DNA of 64,000 nucleotides, from contig NZ_CP130060.1 of assembly GCF_030644385.1 (NCBI RefSeq), forward strand, positions 682,001 to 746,000, written 5' to 3'. How positions within the stretch are numbered: position 1 is the stretch's first letter; every line of letters begins with the position of its first letter. The DNA comes from Stomatobaculum sp. F0698. Lineage in GTDB: Bacteria > Bacillota > Clostridia > Lachnospirales > Lachnospiraceae. Made by a program: the position numbers and the translations under genes. The notes beneath the pieces are model-generated. The model saw nothing but the letters and a program-made list of their open reading frames with translations. It did no database searches and was not told the origin of the DNA. This document shows, in pieces, positions 34,845-44,996 of the stretch.

Positions 34845-35639
34845 ATGAAATTCACAAAGATGCAGGGGCTCGGCAACGACTATGTCTATATCGACTGCTT
34901 TTCGGAACGGGTCGAGAATCCGGAGGCGCTTGCGGTACGCATTGCCGACCGCCACTTCGGCGTGGGCGGCGACGGTCTGATTCTGATTTGCCCCTCGGAA
35001 ATCGCGCCGGTCCGCATGCGCATGTTTAACGCGGACGGCTCCGAGGGAAAGATGTGCGGAAACGGCGTGCGCTGTGTGGCGCGCTATGCCTTTGACCACG
35101 GCCTGGTGAAGACAAGACGCTTCGCGGTCGAGACCGGTGCGGGACTTCGTGAGGCGGAGGTTTTAGAACGTGAGGTCAGCATCGATATGGGCGAAGTGAA
35201 ACTCGACGGCGAACTTGTCGAGCCGATTACGGTGGACGGGCGGGAGACAAGCATGACGCCGGTCAATGTGGGAAATCCGCATGCAGTGTACCTCGTAGAC
35301 AGCTTGGAGGCCTTGAAAGGCCTGGATCTCGAGAAAATAGGCCCGGCCTATGAACATCACCCGCGCTTTCCGGAGGGCGTGAATTCGGAATTCCTCTATG
35401 TAGAGAGTCCCGAAAAGCTGCACATGCGGGTGTATGAGCGCGGTAGCGGAGAGACTTTGGCTTGCGGCACGGGCGCAACCGCGGTCGCCTTCGCGGCGAT
35501 GGAGCGTGACCTCGCAGCCGAGCGCGTCACGGTGGAACTGCTCGGCGGCAGTTTACAACTCGAGCGTCTTTCGAACGGGCATTTCCGCATGACGGGACCG
35601 GCGGTCGAAGTCTTCTCCGGTTGCTATTTCTCAGAGTGA
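34845..35639 (+). CDS. dapF: diaminopimelate epimerase
   Basis: Interconverts LL- and meso-diaminopimelate for lysine and peptidoglycan. The two catalytic cysteines are in GKMCGNGVRCVARYA (about residue 76) and ETLACGTGATAVAF (about 213). MKFTKMQGLGNDYVYID is the standard N-terminus, so I start at ATG 34845 behind GAGAGGAAG rather than the in-frame ATG at 34827. 264 residues. The 119-bp region shared with the divergent lipoprotein has a TATATT near 34793 as a possible -10. Confidence 0.95.
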   Translation: MKFTKMQGLGNDYVYIDCFSERVENPEALAVRIADRHFGVGGDGLILICPSEIAPVRMRMFNADGSEGKMCGNGVRCVARYAFDHGLVKTRRFAVETGAGLREAEVLEREVSIDMGEVKLDGELVEPITVDGRETSMTPVNVGNPHAVYLVDSLEALKGLDLEKIGPAYEHHPRFPEGVNSEFLYVESPEKLHMRVYERGSGETLACGTGATAVAFAAMERDLAAERVTVELLGGSLQLERLSNGHFRMTGPAVEVFSGCYFSE

Positions 35640-35664
35640 CAGCGGGCTCCTTTTTTGCTATAGT
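35636..35664 (+). promoter_or_regulatory. carAB promoter
   Basis: GTGACA (35636-35641, overlapping the dapF stop) and TATAGT (35659-35664) with a 17-bp spacer. The short leader to carA (about 45 bases) leaves no room for a PyrR attenuator. Confidence 0.55.
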
Positions 35665-35715
35665 AGGTCGGAAGAAAATGGCGCATTGGGCTCAGAACTA
35701 TAGAAAGGATTGCAG

Positions 35716-36792
35716 ATGAAAGCGTATCTTTTACTGGAAGACGGCACACTGTTTACCGGGAGAAGCATAGGTGCAGTCAAGGAAGTGGTGAGTGAAATTG
35801 TCTTCAACACCTCCATGACCGGCTATCTCGAAGTGCTGACGGACCCGAGCTATGCGGGGCAGGCAGTAGTAATGACGTATCCGCTGATTGGAAACTACGG
35901 CGTGTGTCGCGAGGACATGGAGTCGGGGCGCGCATGGCCGGATGCCCTCATTGTCCGCGAGCTCGCGGAGCTCGCATCGAACTTCCGGAGTCGCGAGACC
36001 CTGCAGCAGTTCCTGATTGCGGAGGATGTGCCCGGCATTGAGGGCATCGATACCCGCGCACTGACCAAGCTCCTTCGGGAGCGCGGCACCATGAACGGTT
36101 TTCTGACCACGAATCCGGATTTTGACCGCGAAGACGCTCTGCGGCGGATGAGGGAGTATCAGGTGCTCGGCGCCGTGGCCCGTGTGAGCTGCAAGGAAAA
36201 GTATGTGATCCCGGGCAAGGGCAAAAAGGTCGCTATCATCGATTGCGGCATTAAGCGCAACATGCTCCGCGAACTCAGTGCGCGCGGTCTGGAACTCACG
36301 GTATGGCCGCAGGATGCGCGCGCCGAGGATATCCTCGCGGAAAAGCCTGACGGCATTTTCCTGACGAACGGCCCCGGCGATCCCGCGGAAAATGTGGGCC
36401 TGATTCGGGAAATCAAAAAATTATACGACACGGATATGCCTATATTCGCAATCTGCCTCGGACATCAGCTCATGGCGCTCGCGACCGGTGCTAAGACCTA
36501 TAAGATGAAGTACGGTCACCGCGGCGGCAACCATCCGGTGCGGGATCTGGTCAGCGGAAGAGCGTATATCTCCTCCCAGAACCACGGTTATGCGGTCGAT
36601 GACAAGAGCCTTGACCCGAAGGTCGCGGAGACGCGCTTTGTGAACGTCAACGATGGCACCAACGAGGGACTTGCCTACTGCGGCAAGAACATTCTGACCG
36701 TACAGTTCCACCCCGAGGCTTGCCCGGGACCCCACGATACCTCGTATCTCTTTGACCGCTTTCTTGAAATGATGGAGGTGCAGCATGCCTAA
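35716..36792 (+). CDS. carA: carbamoyl-phosphate synthase, small (glutaminase) subunit
   Basis: Supplies ammonia from glutamine to CarB for carbamoyl phosphate (pyrimidines, arginine). N-terminal CarA domain with [21 protein letters not shown] split over the opening blocks, C-terminal class I amidotransferase with nucleophile Cys in FAICLGHQL and the His/Glu pair in [11 protein letters not shown]. 358 residues. I start at ATG 35716 ([10 protein letters not shown]) rather than the TTG two codons upstream. Overlaps carB by eight bases. Confidence 0.96.
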   Translation: MKAYLLLEDGTLFTGRSIGAVKEVVSEIVFNTSMTGYLEVLTDPSYAGQAVVMTYPLIGNYGVCREDMESGRAWPDALIVRELAELASNFRSRETLQQFLIAEDVPGIEGIDTRALTKLLRERGTMNGFLTTNPDFDREDALRRMREYQVLGAVARVSCKEKYVIPGKGKKVAIIDCGIKRNMLRELSARGLELTVWPQDARAEDILAEKPDGIFLTNGPGDPAENVGLIREIKKLYDTDMPIFAICLGHQLMALATGAKTYKMKYGHRGGNHPVRDLVSGRAYISSQNHGYAVDDKSLDPKVAETRFVNVNDGTNEGLAYCGKNILTVQFHPEACPGPHDTSYLFDRFLEMMEVQHA

Positions 36793-39700
36793 GAATCCGG
36801 AAATCAAAAAAGTATTGGTGATCGGCTCCGGCCCCATCATCATCGGACAGGCGGCGGAGTTTGACTATGCGGGCACCCAGGCCTGCCGCGCGCTCCGCGA
36901 AGAGGGAATAGAGGTTGTGCTCTTAAACTCGAACCCGGCGACCATCATGACGGACAAGGACATTGCGGACCATGTCTACATCGAGCCGCTGACGGTCGAG
37001 GTATTGGAGCGCTTAATTCTGAAGGAAAAGCCGGACTCGGTGCTCCCGACCCTCGGCGGTCAGGCGGGCCTCAATCTCGCGATGGAGCTCGAGGAGAGAG
37101 GCTTTTTTGCGGAGCACAATGTCCGCCTGATCGGCACCACGGCGCTGACCATCAAGAAGGCAGAGGACAGAGAGCTCTTTAAGGAGACCATGGAAAAGAT
37201 CGGCGAGCCGGTCGCAGCGTCGAAGGTCGTCGAGAATGTCGAGGACGGCATCGCGTTTGCGGAGGAAATCGGCTATCCGGTCGTGCTGCGCCCGGCATAC
37301 ACGCTCGGCGGCAGCGGCGGCGGCATTGCGGAAGACCGCCGTGCCCTCGTTGAGATACTGCAGAACGGTCTCCGCCTCTCCCGCGTGGGACAGGTGCTTG
37401 TGGAGCGCTGCATTGCGGGCTGGAAGGAGATTGAGTACGAGGTCATGCGCGACGGCGCGGGCAACGTAATCACGGTCTGCAACATGGAGAACTTAGATCC
37501 GGTCGGCGTGCACACGGGCGACTCGATTGTGGTTGCGCCCTCCCAGACCCTCGGCGACAAGGAGTACCAGATGCTCCGCAGCTCCGCGCTCAACATCATC
37601 ACCGAGCTCGGCATCACCGGCGGCTGCAACGTGCAGTACGCGCTGAATCCGAACAGCTTTGAGTACTGCGTCATTGAGGTGAATCCGCGTGTCAGCCGTT
37701 CTTCGGCCCTCGCTTCGAAGGCGACCGGCTATCCGATCGCAAAGGTCGCGGCGAAGATTGCGCTCGGCTACACCCTGGATGAGATTAAGAACGCGGTGAC
37801 CAAGAAGACCTACGCGTCCTTCGAGCCCATGCTCGACTACTGCGTGGTCAAGATGCCGCGTCTGCCCTTTGACAAGTTCATCACGGCAAAGCACACGCTC
37901 GGCACGCAGATGAAGGCGACCGGTGAGGTTATGGCGATCTGCACGAACTTTGAGGGCGCGCTCATGAAGGCGATACGTTCGCTCGAGCAGCACGTGGACA
38001 GCCTGATGAGCTATGACTACGCTTCCCTTGACGACGACGAGCTCCAGAGAGAGCTGCGCGTGGTAGACGATCGCCGCATCTGGGTCATCGCGGAGGCATT
38101 GCGCCGCGGCTTCTCCTACGACGATATCTTCGCGCTGACCAAGATCGATCGCTGGTTCATCCATAAGCTCGACCGCTTGGTCCGCATGGAGGCAGAGCTC
38201 CGCAGAAGACCGCTGACCGAGGAACTGCTTCGCGATGCGAAGCGCTTTGAGTTCCCGGATCACGTGATTGCGGCGCTCAGCGGCAAGACCGAGGCCGAGG
38301 TCAAGGCAAAGCGCGCGGAATTCAAGATTTACCCGGGCTTTAAGATGGTCGATACCTGCGCGGCGGAGTTTGCGGCGGAGACCCCGTACTACTACAGCGT
38401 CTACGACGGCGAGAACGAGGCGGAGGAGACGAAGCCGAAGAAGAAGGTTCTGGTTCTCGGCTCCGGCCCGATACGCATCGGTCAGGGCATCGAGTTCGAC
38501 TTCTGCTCCGTGCACTGCACCTTCACCTTCCGGAAAGAGGGCTATGAGACCATCATCGTCAACAACAATCCGGAGACGGTCTCGACCGACTTTGACATTG
38601 CGGACAAGCTCTACTTTGAGCCCCTGACGCCGGAGGATGTCGAAGCGATTGTGAACTTTGAGAAGCCGGACGGCGCGGTCGTGCAGTTCGGCGGTCAGAC
38701 CGCAATCAAGCTGACCGAAGCGCTCATGAAGATGGGCGTTCCGATTCTCGGCACGGCGGCGGAGGATGTCGACGCGGCCGAGGACAGAGAGCGCTTTGAC
38801 GCGATTCTCCAGGAAACGGGCATTCCGCGCGCGGCGGGCGGCACGGTCTTTACGGCGGAAGAGGCAAAGGAGATTGCCCACCGCCTGGGGTATCCGGTGC
38901 TGGTGCGCCCCTCCTACGTGCTCGGCGGCGCAGGCATGCGCATCGCAATTTCGGACCACGATATCGACGAGTACATCGGTGTGATCAACCGCTATGCGCA
39001 GGAACACCCGATTCTGGTCGACAAGTATATTCAGGGCATTGAGGTTGAGGTCGATGCGGTCTGCGACGGCAAGGATATCCTGATTCCGGGTATCATGCAG
39101 CACATTGAGCGCACCGGCATTCACTCCGGAGACTCGATTTCGGTCTATCCGGCGCAGTCGCTCTCGGAGACCGTCAAGGCAAAGATTGTCGACTACTCCG
39201 AGAAGCTCGCGCGTGCGCTGCACGTGAAGGGCATGATTAACATCCAGTTCATCGCGAAGGGCGAAGAAGTCTACGTGATTGAGGTGAATCCGCGCTCCTC
39301 GCGCACCGTTCCCTACATTTCGAAGGTCACGGGCATCCCGATTATTCCGCTTGCAACCCGCGTGATCTGCGGTCACAGCATTCGTGAACTGGGCTATGAA
39401 CCGGGTCTCCAGAAGGAGGCGGATTACATTGCGGTCAAGATGCCTGTCTTCTCGTTTGAGAAGATTCGCGGCGCCGACATCAGCCTGGGACCGGAGATGA
39501 AGTCGACGGGCGAGTGCCTCGGCATCGCAAAGAGCTTTAACGAGGCGCTCTACAAGGCCTTCCAGGGCGCGGGCGTAAAGCTCCCGAAGTACAAGAACAT
39601 GATTATTACCGTTCGCGATGAGGATAAGGCGGAGATTGCACCGATCGCAAAGCGCTTCGAGGCGCTCGGCTACCGCATCTTCTCGACCCGCGGCACGGCG

Positions 39701-39979
39701 AAGGTTTTAAAGGACGCCGGCATCAAGGCACTCGAGGTGAGAAAGCTTGAGCAGGAGCATCCGAACATTCTGGATCTCATTCTGGGCCATGAGATGGACC
39801 TTGTCATCGATACGCCGCCTGAGGGAGCGGATCGCGAGAAAGACGGCTTTGAGATTCGCAGAAATGCGGTCGAGACAGGCGTCAATGTGTTGACGGCGCT
39901 CGACACCGCGGAGGCTCTCGCGACTGCGCTTGAGCAGAAGGCAGAGGAACTCACACTGATCGATATCGCGTCGCTCTGA
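36785..39979 (+). CDS. carB: carbamoyl-phosphate synthase, large subunit
   Basis: Makes carbamoyl phosphate from bicarbonate, ammonia and two ATP. Two ATP-grasp halves are visible, each opening with a [19 protein letters not shown] strand ([21 protein letters not shown] near residue 10 and [19 protein letters not shown] near 555), and a C-terminal MGS-like regulatory domain (about 940-1064). 1064 residues is full length. The start overlaps carA. A hairpin follows the stop. Confidence 0.97.
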   Translation: MPKNPEIKKVLVIGSGPIIIGQAAEFDYAGTQACRALREEGIEVVLLNSNPATIMTDKDIADHVYIEPLTVEVLERLILKEKPDSVLPTLGGQAGLNLAMELEERGFFAEHNVRLIGTTALTIKKAEDRELFKETMEKIGEPVAASKVVENVEDGIAFAEEIGYPVVLRPAYTLGGSGGGIAEDRRALVEILQNGLRLSRVGQVLVERCIAGWKEIEYEVMRDGAGNVITVCNMENLDPVGVHTGDSIVVAPSQTLGDKEYQMLRSSALNIITELGITGGCNVQYALNPNSFEYCVIEVNPRVSRSSALASKATGYPIAKVAAKIALGYTLDEIKNAVTKKTYASFEPMLDYCVVKMPRLPFDKFITAKHTLGTQMKATGEVMAICTNFEGALMKAIRSLEQHVDSLMSYDYASLDDDELQRELRVVDDRRIWVIAEALRRGFSYDDIFALTKIDRWFIHKLDRLVRMEAELRRRPLTEELLRDAKRFEFPDHVIAALSGKTEAEVKAKRAEFKIYPGFKMVDTCAAEFAAETPYYYSVYDGENEAEETKPKKKVLVLGSGPIRIGQGIEFDFCSVHCTFTFRKEGYETIIVNNNPETVSTDFDIADKLYFEPLTPEDVEAIVNFEKPDGAVVQFGGQTAIKLTEALMKMGVPILGTAAEDVDAAEDRERFDAILQETGIPRAAGGTVFTAEEAKEIAHRLGYPVLVRPSYVLGGAGMRIAISDHDIDEYIGVINRYAQEHPILVDKYIQGIEVEVDAVCDGKDILIPGIMQHIERTGIHSGDSISVYPAQSLSETVKAKIVDYSEKLARALHVKGMINIQFIAKGEEVYVIEVNPRSSRTVPYISKVTGIPIIPLATRVICGHSIRELGYEPGLQKEADYIAVKMPVFSFEKIRGADISLGPEMKSTGECLGIAKSFNEALYKAFQGAGVKLPKYKNMIITVRDEDKAEIAPIAKRFEALGYRIFSTRGTAKVLKDAGIKALEVRKLEQEHPNILDLILGHEMDLVIDTPPEGADREKDGFEIRRNAVETGVNVLTALDTAEALATALEQKAEELTLIDIASL

Positions 39980-39987
39980 CGCGCATC

Positions 39988-40018
39988 CTTGCCCCGCCGC
40001 CAGGCGGGGCAAGTTGTC
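39988..40018 (+). terminator. hairpin after carB
   Basis: CTTGCCCCGCC and GGCGGGGCAAG pair over 11 bp around a GCCA loop, followed by TTGTCT. The weak T-tract and the phosphoesterase ribosome binding site just beyond mean it may be only a partial terminator. Confidence 0.6.
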
Positions 40019-40032
40019 TATGAGGAGAAGCC

Positions 40033-40734
40033 ATGCGCACAATCATACTATCGGACATCCACGGTGAGGCGGAGACACTCTGCGGTATGCTGGAGGAACT
40101 GAATTTCGATCCGGCCACAGAGGAACTGGTGGTGCTCGGAGACGCCCTCGACTACGGAACTTCTCCGGCGGAGACCTATATCGCCCTCCGGAATCTTGCG
40201 GAGCGGATGGAAAAACGCTTTGTCTACATCCGCGGCGAGCACGAGCAAATGCTCCTCGATGCCCTGCTCTTAACAAGGGGGCAGATTGCCAACGGTCTCC
40301 TCTGGAAGCAGAACGGCGGCAAGGAGACCCTCGCGTCTCTGGAGGAGAGAAAGATAGCGCCGGGGAAGACGGCGCTCTGGCTGAAGGACCATACGCGGAC
40401 CTGGTATGAGTGTCAGGACTTCATTGCCGTGCACGCGGACATTGCGGATGAGGTCATCTGGAACAACGAGCCGGAGACCTTTCTCTGGGGCAATCGCTGC
40501 ATCGAAGAGAACAACTACGCGGGAAAACTCACGGTTTTCGGGCATCACCGTGTCGATTGCCCGACTTATTTGGACGGCAGCGGCGTCGAGAGCCGCTTTC
40601 ACCCGAGCTACGGCACCTGGTTTCAGCTGCCGCGCACGGGTGCGATTGCGATGGACACGGGCTGCGGCGAGGAGAACGGCTGTCTCACGGCGATGATAAT
40701 CGAGAACGGCATGATGCGCTTTGAGAGAATTTAA
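40033..40734 (+). CDS. metallophosphoesterase (calcineurin-like)
   Basis: 233-residue two-metal phosphoesterase of the PrpE/ApaH-like type. Motifs: DIHG at residues 8-11, GDALDYG near 37-43, RGEHEQM near 70-76, and FGHHRVDCP near 172-180. The third motif is normally GNHE, where Asn is a metal ligand; here it reads GEHE, and the first D/R position is DYG rather than DRG. It may still bind metal with altered preference. Substrate unknown. A hairpin separates it from carB, and the tyrS promoter starts within its last codons. Confidence 0.82.
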   Translation: MRTIILSDIHGEAETLCGMLEELNFDPATEELVVLGDALDYGTSPAETYIALRNLAERMEKRFVYIRGEHEQMLLDALLLTRGQIANGLLWKQNGGKETLASLEERKIAPGKTALWLKDHTRTWYECQDFIAVHADIADEVIWNNEPETFLWGNRCIEENNYAGKLTVFGHHRVDCPTYLDGSGVESRFHPSYGTWFQLPRTGAIAMDTGCGEENGCLTAMIIENGMMRFERI

Positions 40735-40749
40735 GCGCCGTGGTATACT
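40721..40749 (+). promoter_or_regulatory. tyrS promoter
   Basis: TTGAGA (40721-40726) and TATACT (40744-40749), 17-bp spacer, with an extended -10 TG one base before the hexamer. It overlaps the end of the phosphoesterase gene. Confidence 0.65.
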
Positions 40750-40785
40750 GAACCTATCTACGATTTTGAAAGAGGAGAAGAAGAG

Positions 40786-42012
40786 ATGAATTGCTACGAT
40801 GAGCTCAAGGCCCGCGGGCTGATTGCACAGGTGACCAACGAGGAAGAGGTGAGCCGCCTCGTGAACGAGGGCAAGGCGACCTTCTATATCGGCTTCGATC
40901 CGACGGCGGACAGTCTGCACGTGGGACACTTTATGGCGCTCTGCCTGATGAAGCGTCTCCAGATGGCGGGCAATCAGCCGATTGCTCTGGTCGGCGGCGG
41001 CACGGGTATGATCGGAGATCCCTCCGGCAGAACCGATATGCGCAGCATGATGACCATCGAGCAGATTGACAGCAACTGCGAGAGCTTTAAGCGCCAGATG
41101 TCCCGCTTCATCGAGTTCGGCGAAGGCAAGGCGAGAATGGTGAACAATGCCGACTGGCTTCGGAACTTGAATTACATTGAGTTTATCCGCGACATCGGTC
41201 CCCACTTCTCGGTCAACAACATGCTCCGCGCGGAGTGCTATAAGAACCGCATGGAGAAGGGACTCTCTTTCCTCGAGTTTAACTACATGCTCATGCAGGG
41301 CTATGACTTCTACGAGCTCTTTCAGCGCTATCACTGCAACATGCAGTTCGGCGGCGACGACCAGTGGTCCAACATGCTCGCGGGCACGGAGTTGATTCGC
41401 CGCAAGCTCGGCAAGGATGCGCACGCCATGACCATCACGCTCCTCTTAAACTCCGAGGGCAAGAAGATGGGTAAGACCGTCGGCGGTGCGGTCTGGCTGG
41501 ATCCGAACAAGACCTCGCCCTTTAATTTCTACCAGTACTGGAGAAATGTCGGCGATCAGGATGTCCTTAAGTGCCTCCGCATGCTGACCTTCCTGCCGCT
41601 CGAGAAGATCGATGAGATGGATCGCTGGGAGGGAGCGCAGCTGAACGAGGCAAAGGATATTCTCGCATACGAGCTCACGACGCTGGTGCACGGCGAAGAG
41701 GAGGCCAAGAAGGCGCGCGAGGGCGCACAGGCACTCTTTGCGGGCGGTGCGGCATCCGAGAATGTCCCGACTGTGGAGCTTTCGGACGAAGACTTTGTTG
41801 AGGGCAAGGCGGATATCCTGAGTCTGCTTATGAAGGCAGGTCTTGCGGCCTCCCGCTCCGAGGCGAGACGCAATGTCCAGCAGGGCGGTGTCAGCATGGA
41901 CGGCGAGAGCATGAAGGATATCGCGACAAGCTATGAGCCGGATTTCTTTGCCGGCGAGGGCAAGCTCTTAAAGCGCGGCAAAAAGAATTTTGTGAAGCTT
42001 TTAAAAGCATAA
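40786..42012 (+). CDS. tyrS: tyrosyl-tRNA synthetase
   Basis: Class I synthetase charging tRNA-Tyr. The HIGH-type motif is HVGH in PTADSLHVGHFMAL, and the KMSKS-type loop is KKMGKTVGG. YNFML-like EFNYMLMQGYDF and GGDDQWSNM complete the tyrosine pocket. An S4 RNA-binding domain forms the C-terminus (SRSEARRNVQQGGVSMDGE). 408 residues. The 51-base gap from the phosphoesterase excludes a T-box leader. Confidence 0.96.
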   Translation: MNCYDELKARGLIAQVTNEEEVSRLVNEGKATFYIGFDPTADSLHVGHFMALCLMKRLQMAGNQPIALVGGGTGMIGDPSGRTDMRSMMTIEQIDSNCESFKRQMSRFIEFGEGKARMVNNADWLRNLNYIEFIRDIGPHFSVNNMLRAECYKNRMEKGLSFLEFNYMLMQGYDFYELFQRYHCNMQFGGDDQWSNMLAGTELIRRKLGKDAHAMTITLLLNSEGKKMGKTVGGAVWLDPNKTSPFNFYQYWRNVGDQDVLKCLRMLTFLPLEKIDEMDRWEGAQLNEAKDILAYELTTLVHGEEEAKKAREGAQALFAGGAASENVPTVELSDEDFVEGKADILSLLMKAGLAASRSEARRNVQQGGVSMDGESMKDIATSYEPDFFAGEGKLLKRGKKNFVKLLKA

Positions 42013-42030
42013 GTCGAATCATAGCGAAAA

Positions 42031-42064
42031 ACGGCCCGGGAGAGCGAAACCGGGCCGTCGTCTT
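42031..42064 (+). terminator. terminator after tyrS
   Basis: ACGGCCCGG and CCGGGCCGT pair over 9 bp with a ten-base loop, followed by CGTCTT. The T-tract is poor. The remaining gap to the next gene (42065-42278) shows only scattered short repeats and a good ribosome binding site; I see no gene there. Confidence 0.6.
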
Positions 42065-42278
42065 CGAAGGAAAAACAATCAAAACCGAACCCGGGCGGAG
42101 CGGGTGTATCTACCGCAAAACGAAAGAGAGCGGGGAAAAAGCCGGGATAAAGAGAAAACGGGATAGAAAGAAAACGATGCTTACCGGTACTGCCGATACC
42201 GGGATACGGCGGGGCGGAGATTCGAAACCCGACAAAAATCAGATTCGAGCAACAGCATCACAGCAAAGGAGGAGAAGC

Positions 42279-43475
42279 ATGCAGAAGTTTGTTTATTATG
42301 CGCCGACGGAAATCGTATTCGGGCGCGGTGAAGAGGCGAGAGCGGCAGAGCTGGTGCAGCGCTACGGCGGTAAGCGGGTATTCGTAATCTACGGCGGCAA
42401 CTCCGCAAAGAAGAGCGGTCTCCTCGCGCGGATAGAAGAAAACCTGCGTGCGGCAGGCCTTAGCGTACTGTCGAGCGGCGGTGTGGTGCCGAACCCCCTG
42501 GTATCGACCGCGCGCCGCATGGTCGAGGAGGCGAGGGCCTTTCGGGCGGACTTTATCTTGGCGGTCGGCGGCGGCTCCGTAATCGATACGGCAAAGGGTG
42601 TCGCGCATACCGTGGCGGCCCCCGGCAGCGATATCTGGGAGTTCTGGACAGGCAGAAAGGTGGAGGCGAGCCTCCCGATCGGTGTGATTCTTACCATCTC
42701 TGCGGCGGGCTCCGAGACCAGTAATTCCGCGGTGCTCACAAACGATACCCTCCCGCAGCCCACGAAGCGCGGCATCACGACCGACTTTAACCGCCCGAAA
42801 TTCGCCATTTTGAACCCGGAGCTCACGATGACGCTGCCCGTATGGCAGATCGGCGCGGGTGCCGCGGATATCTTTATGCACACGGCGGAGCGCTATTTTA
42901 CGCCCATACTCGGCAATCACCTGAGCGATGAGATTGCGGAGGGCTTACTCCGGGATGTGGTGCGCTTCGGTCCGATTGCGGTCAAGAATCCGCAGGATTA
43001 CGAGGCGATGAGCGAGCTCATGTGGTGCGGCTCCGTGTCCCATGTCGGCCTTACCGGTATTGGCTCGAAAGGCGATACGCCCCGCGACGGAGACTGGTCC
43101 TGCCACCAGCTCGGCATGGCGCTTTCGGCAATCGGCGACTACACCCACGGCGCGACGCTGACTGCGGTTTTTCCCGCCTGGGCGCGCTATGTGAAGGATG
43201 CGAACCCCTCTCGCTTTGTCCGCTTTGCGGAAAAGGTCTACGGCATCACGGAGGGCACGGAAGAGGAGCGCGTCGAGGCCGGTATCAAGGCAAGCGAAGA
43301 TTTCTTTGCCTCCCTCGGCATGCCGATACGCCTCGGCGAACTTCTCGGTCATGCGGCGAGCGAAGAAGAAATTCTGGCCTTTGCGGACGAATGCAGCTAT
43401 CAGAAGAGCCGCAGCATCGGTTCCTTCCGTGTCTTAACGTATGAGGACATTCGGAATATTTATTCGCGTGCTTAA
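42279..43475 (+). CDS. iron-containing alcohol dehydrogenase
   Basis: NAD(P)-dependent, Fe2+-type dehydrogenase related to butanol dehydrogenases and YqhD. PTEIVFGRGEE and GGGSVIDTAKG form the nucleotide-binding region; the metal ligands lie in GAGAADIFMHTAERYF, DGDWSCHQLGMALS and YTHGATLTAVFPAWARY. 398 residues. I start at ATG 42279 behind AAAGGAGGAGAA; the frame is open upstream to 42177 but lacks a ribosome binding site there. It probably reduces fermentation aldehydes. It is a single-gene unit. Confidence 0.9.
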   Translation: MQKFVYYAPTEIVFGRGEEARAAELVQRYGGKRVFVIYGGNSAKKSGLLARIEENLRAAGLSVLSSGGVVPNPLVSTARRMVEEARAFRADFILAVGGGSVIDTAKGVAHTVAAPGSDIWEFWTGRKVEASLPIGVILTISAAGSETSNSAVLTNDTLPQPTKRGITTDFNRPKFAILNPELTMTLPVWQIGAGAADIFMHTAERYFTPILGNHLSDEIAEGLLRDVVRFGPIAVKNPQDYEAMSELMWCGSVSHVGLTGIGSKGDTPRDGDWSCHQLGMALSAIGDYTHGATLTAVFPAWARYVKDANPSRFVRFAEKVYGITEGTEEERVEAGIKASEDFFASLGMPIRLGELLGHAASEEEILAFADECSYQKSRSIGSFRVLTYEDIRNIYSRA

Positions 43476-43485
43476 ACACAGGGAC

Positions 43486-43514
43486 TTGCGCGGAAGGCAA
43501 ATCAGTGCTAGAAT
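43486..43514 (+). promoter_or_regulatory. promoter of the AspT-type aminotransferase
   Basis: TTGCGC (43486-43491) and TAGAAT (43509-43514) with a 17-bp spacer and a TG one base before the -10. Confidence 0.5.
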
Positions 43515-43551
43515 TTCGTGAAAATATTAACACAGCCCGAAAGGAGCGGCG

Positions 43552-44880
43552 ATGAAACCATATGCAGAGTTGACCAAGGAAGAATTGCTGGGCTTAAAGA
43601 AGGAGCTCAAGGCAAAGTATAAGGAGATGCAGGCCATGGCCCTGAAACTCGATATGAGCCGCGGCAAGCCCTGTACGGAGCAGCTGGATCTCTCGATGGG
43701 GATGATGGCGGTGCTGAACGAGGACAGCGAGCTTCGCTCCGAAGACGGCACGGACTGCCGCAACTACGGTGTGTTGACCGGTATTCCCGAGGCGCTGGAG
43801 CTCATGGGAGATATGATGGAAGTGCCCTATGACCACATCATCCTCTACGGAAACTCGAGCTTGAACGTCATGTACGACACGATTTCCCGCTGCTATACGC
43901 ACGGTGTGATGGGGGCGACCCCGTGGTGCAAACTCGACAAGGTGAAATTCCTCTGTGTTGTGCCGGGTTACGACCGTCACTTCGCGATTACCGAGTACTT
44001 CGGCATCGAGAACGTCCCGGTGCCCATGCTGCCGACCGGTCCCGACATGGATATGGTCGAGAAGCTGGTCGCGGAGGATGAGTCCATCAAGGGTATTTGG
44101 TGCGTCCCGAAGTATTCGAACCCGACCGGTAACTCCTATTCGGATGAGACCGTGCGCCGTCTGGCACGCTTAAAGCCCGCGGCCAAGGACTTCCGTCTCT
44201 ACTGGGACAATGCCTATACGATTCATCATCTCTACGACCACGAACAGGATACGATTATCGAGATTCTTGCCGAGTGCAAGCGCGCGGGCAATCCGGACCT
44301 GGTCTACAAGTTTGCTTCGACCTCGAAGGTCAGCTTCCCGGGCTCCGGTATTGCGGCGCTCGCCTCGTCTCTCAATAACCTCGAGGACATCAAGAAGCAG
44401 CTCAAAGTTCAGACCATAGGCCACGACAAGGTGAACCAGCTGCGCCATGTCCGTTTCTTCGAGGACATTCACGGCATGGTCGAGCACATGAGAAAGCACG
44501 CGGACATTCTGCGTCCCAAGTTCGAGATGGTCGATGAGATTTTGGAGCGCGAACTCGGCGGTCTCGGCATCGGCAGCTGGACCAAGCCGAAGGGCGGCTA
44601 CTTTATCTCCTTCGATACCCTCGAGGGCTGCGCGAAGAAGGTTGTGTCCCGCTGCGCCAAGGCGGGTGTGGTCATGACCGGCGCAGGCGCTACCTGGCCG
44701 GGCGGCAAGGATCCGCACGACTCGAACATCCGCATAGCGCCCTCGTTCCCGCCCCTCAACGATTTGCGCATCGCTGCAGAGCTCTTTGCGCTCTGCGTGA
44801 AGTATGTGAGCGTTGAGAAGTTCCTCGCGGCTTTTGAGGAAACGGCGCCGAAGAGCGCGGAGAACGGCGAAACTGTCTAA
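43552..44880 (+). CDS. AspT-type (subgroup Ic) aspartate aminotransferase
   Basis: 442-residue PLP enzyme of the group described as MocR-like/AspT, distinct from ordinary class I aspartate aminotransferases. LDMSRGKPCTEQLDLS near residue 30, YGNSSLNVMYDTI, CVPKYSNPTGNSYSDETV and the PLP-binding Lys in FASTSKVSFPGSGIA are the landmarks. It would interconvert aspartate/2-oxoglutarate and oxaloacetate/glutamate. ATG 43552 follows GAAAGGAGCGGCG. A long hairpin follows it. Confidence 0.88.
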   Translation: MKPYAELTKEELLGLKKELKAKYKEMQAMALKLDMSRGKPCTEQLDLSMGMMAVLNEDSELRSEDGTDCRNYGVLTGIPEALELMGDMMEVPYDHIILYGNSSLNVMYDTISRCYTHGVMGATPWCKLDKVKFLCVVPGYDRHFAITEYFGIENVPVPMLPTGPDMDMVEKLVAEDESIKGIWCVPKYSNPTGNSYSDETVRRLARLKPAAKDFRLYWDNAYTIHHLYDHEQDTIIEILAECKRAGNPDLVYKFASTSKVSFPGSGIAALASSLNNLEDIKKQLKVQTIGHDKVNQLRHVRFFEDIHGMVEHMRKHADILRPKFEMVDEILERELGGLGIGSWTKPKGGYFISFDTLEGCAKKVVSRCAKAGVVMTGAGATWPGGKDPHDSNIRIAPSFPPLNDLRIAAELFALCVKYVSVEKFLAAFEETAPKSAENGETV

Positions 44881-44913
44881 AGGCTTTCGCTCTCATAAAG
44901 ATGAAAACAGAAA

Positions 44914-44965
44914 ACTACCCCCGTGCGATTTCGGCTGAGGTCGAAACCGCACGGGGGTAGTTTAT
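44914..44965. terminator. bidirectional terminator
   Basis: CTACCCCCGTGCG..TTTCG pairs with CGAAA.CGCACGGGGGTAG over about 18 bp with a single mismatched/bulged position, then TTTATCG; A's precede it. It separates the aminotransferase from the convergent Rrf2 gene. Confidence 0.85.
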
Positions 44966-44996
44966 CGTATTTAGGGCTATGCGTTGGCCGTCGCGC

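Noticed and set aside
37493..39376. 627-codon open frame antisense to carB
   Set aside because: carB is full length with clear motifs. GC-rich codon use leaves long open frames on the opposite strand; the translation is His/Asp/Leu/Arg-rich with no domain and no ribosome binding site.
42065..42278. N-terminal extension of the alcohol dehydrogenase back to 42177
   Set aside because: The frame is open but the added residues are low-complexity and there is no ribosome binding site; AAAGGAGGAGAA precedes ATG 42279.
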